This document shows, in pieces, positions 33,509 to 33,622 of a DNA stretch of 33,622 nt. The notes under the pieces were generated by a model, which worked only from the letters and a program-made list of their open reading frames with translations, searched no databases and was not told where the DNA came from. Within the stretch, counting starts at the first letter, position 1. The number at the start of each line of letters is the position of its first letter. The translations under genes and the position numbers were made by a program. The stretch is from positions 1 to 33,622 of the forward strand of contig CAMYIJ010000053.1 in the NCBI GenBank assembly GCA_947258375.1, given 5' to 3'. This stretch comes from an uncultured Acidimicrobiaceae bacterium (GTDB lineage: Bacteria > Actinomycetota > Acidimicrobiia > Spongiisociales > UBA5794).

Positions 33509-33559
33509 TCATTCCCAGCTGAGTCCGAATGCTGGGGTGTTGACGGTTCTTTGTGTCAT
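33509..33559 (-). CDS. 16-residue ORF with the same C-terminal tail as the upstream SWSG protein
   Basis: ATG 33559 opens MTQRTVNTPAFGLSWE and a TGA. It begins five bases after the stop of the SWSG-repeat ORF, with a GGGAG site (33572-33568) inside that ORF's last codons, eight bases before the ATG. Its last four residues, LSWE, and the preceding glycine are identical to the end of the upstream protein (SGLSWE), although the codons differ (CTC AGC TGG GAA versus CTC AGC TGG GAG). A strong hairpin follows. It is too short for ordinary gene callers; translation is inferred from the binding site, tail match and position. Confidence 0.45.
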   Translation of the reverse strand: MTQRTVNTPAFGLSWE

Positions 33560-33564
33560 GGCGC

Positions 33565-33622
33565 TCACTCCCAGCTGAGGCCGGACCAGCTGCTGCCGCT
33601 CCAGGAAGCACCGGACCAGGAA
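33565..33622 (-). CDS. C-terminus of an SWSG-repeat protein (5' part outside window)
   Basis: The last 18 codons of a minus-strand gene read SWSGASWSGSSWSGLSWE and then TGA. The period is seven residues, with variants of S-W-S-G-x-S followed by W. Such Trp/Ser/Gly repeats occur at the ends of secreted actinobacterial proteins, often S8 serine peptidases, as I remember the family; the catalytic part is outside the window, so the protein itself cannot be named. The repeat codons are alike (TCC TGG, AGC TGG), so some of the similarity may be recent duplication. Confidence 0.6.
   Translation of the reverse strand, partial: SWSGASWSGSSWSGLSWE

Overview
The window is GC-rich, densely packed bacterial chromosome. 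Many genes overlap by 1-7 bases (GTGA, ATGA, TGATG junctions), and several have a TANNNT -10 box about six bases before the start codon with no ribosome binding site, the usual layout of a leaderless actinobacterial transcript. Family content agrees with an actinobacterium: a FadE5-like acyl-CoA dehydrogenase beginning MSHYKSN, paired dynamin-like GTPases, a GlcDEF oxidase and a C-terminal SWSG repeat. The repeat makes me lean to a deep lineage such as Acidimicrobiia; that is inference. No rRNA, tRNA, CRISPR array, insertion sequence or phage gene was seen.

Layout. 1-614: the end of an M20 amidohydrolase. 623-3494 (minus): a tungsten/molybdenum aldehyde:ferredoxin oxidoreductase homologue and a secreted beta-propeller protein. 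3618-6185: a FadE5-like acyl-CoA dehydrogenase divergent from a TetR regulator, with a candidate operator between them. 6354-7034 (minus): a DUF2461 protein. 7174-10079 (plus): a hydantoin-type operon (Asp/Glu/hydantoin racemase, DHDPS-family lyase, dihydropyrimidinase) that looks damaged: the first gene has no ordinary start codon in frame and the third is frameshifted and has lost its HxH metal-binding segment. 10140-14711 (plus): a copper-type (cupredoxin-like) lipoprotein, two dynamin-like GTPases and a SnoaL-like protein. 14720-17370 (minus): SDR, MocA-like nucleotidyltransferase and MFS transporter. 17448-19223 (plus): alpha/beta hydrolase and GNAT acetyltransferase. 19230-26472 (minus): a five-gene operon, hyuA-hyuB-glcD-glcE-glcF. 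26518-26772 (plus): a stand-alone Nfu N-terminal domain. 26812-28308 (minus): an ABC-F ATPase. 28553-30259 (minus): an unrecognised 568-residue protein with a class-I amidotransferase/ThuA-like start and looser codon use. 30539-32718 (minus): a membrane-anchored protein, a two-domain rhodanese and an OsmC protein. 32933-33622 (minus): an eroded ECF sigma factor, a strong hairpin, a 16-residue ORF and the last codons of an SWSG-repeat protein.

How the genes fit together. Two hydantoin-type gene sets lie within 20 kb: a cyclic-amidase set that appears broken, and an intact ATP-dependent HyuA/HyuB set tied by overlapping genes to a glycolate/D-2-hydroxyacid oxidase. This suggests a cyclic amide or lactam being opened and its hydroxyacid product oxidised, but the substrate cannot be read from sequence. 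The observation I would follow first is at the right edge: an SWSG-repeat protein ending SGLSWE, followed eight bases later by a tiny ORF, MTQRTVNTPAFGLSWE, with the same tail.
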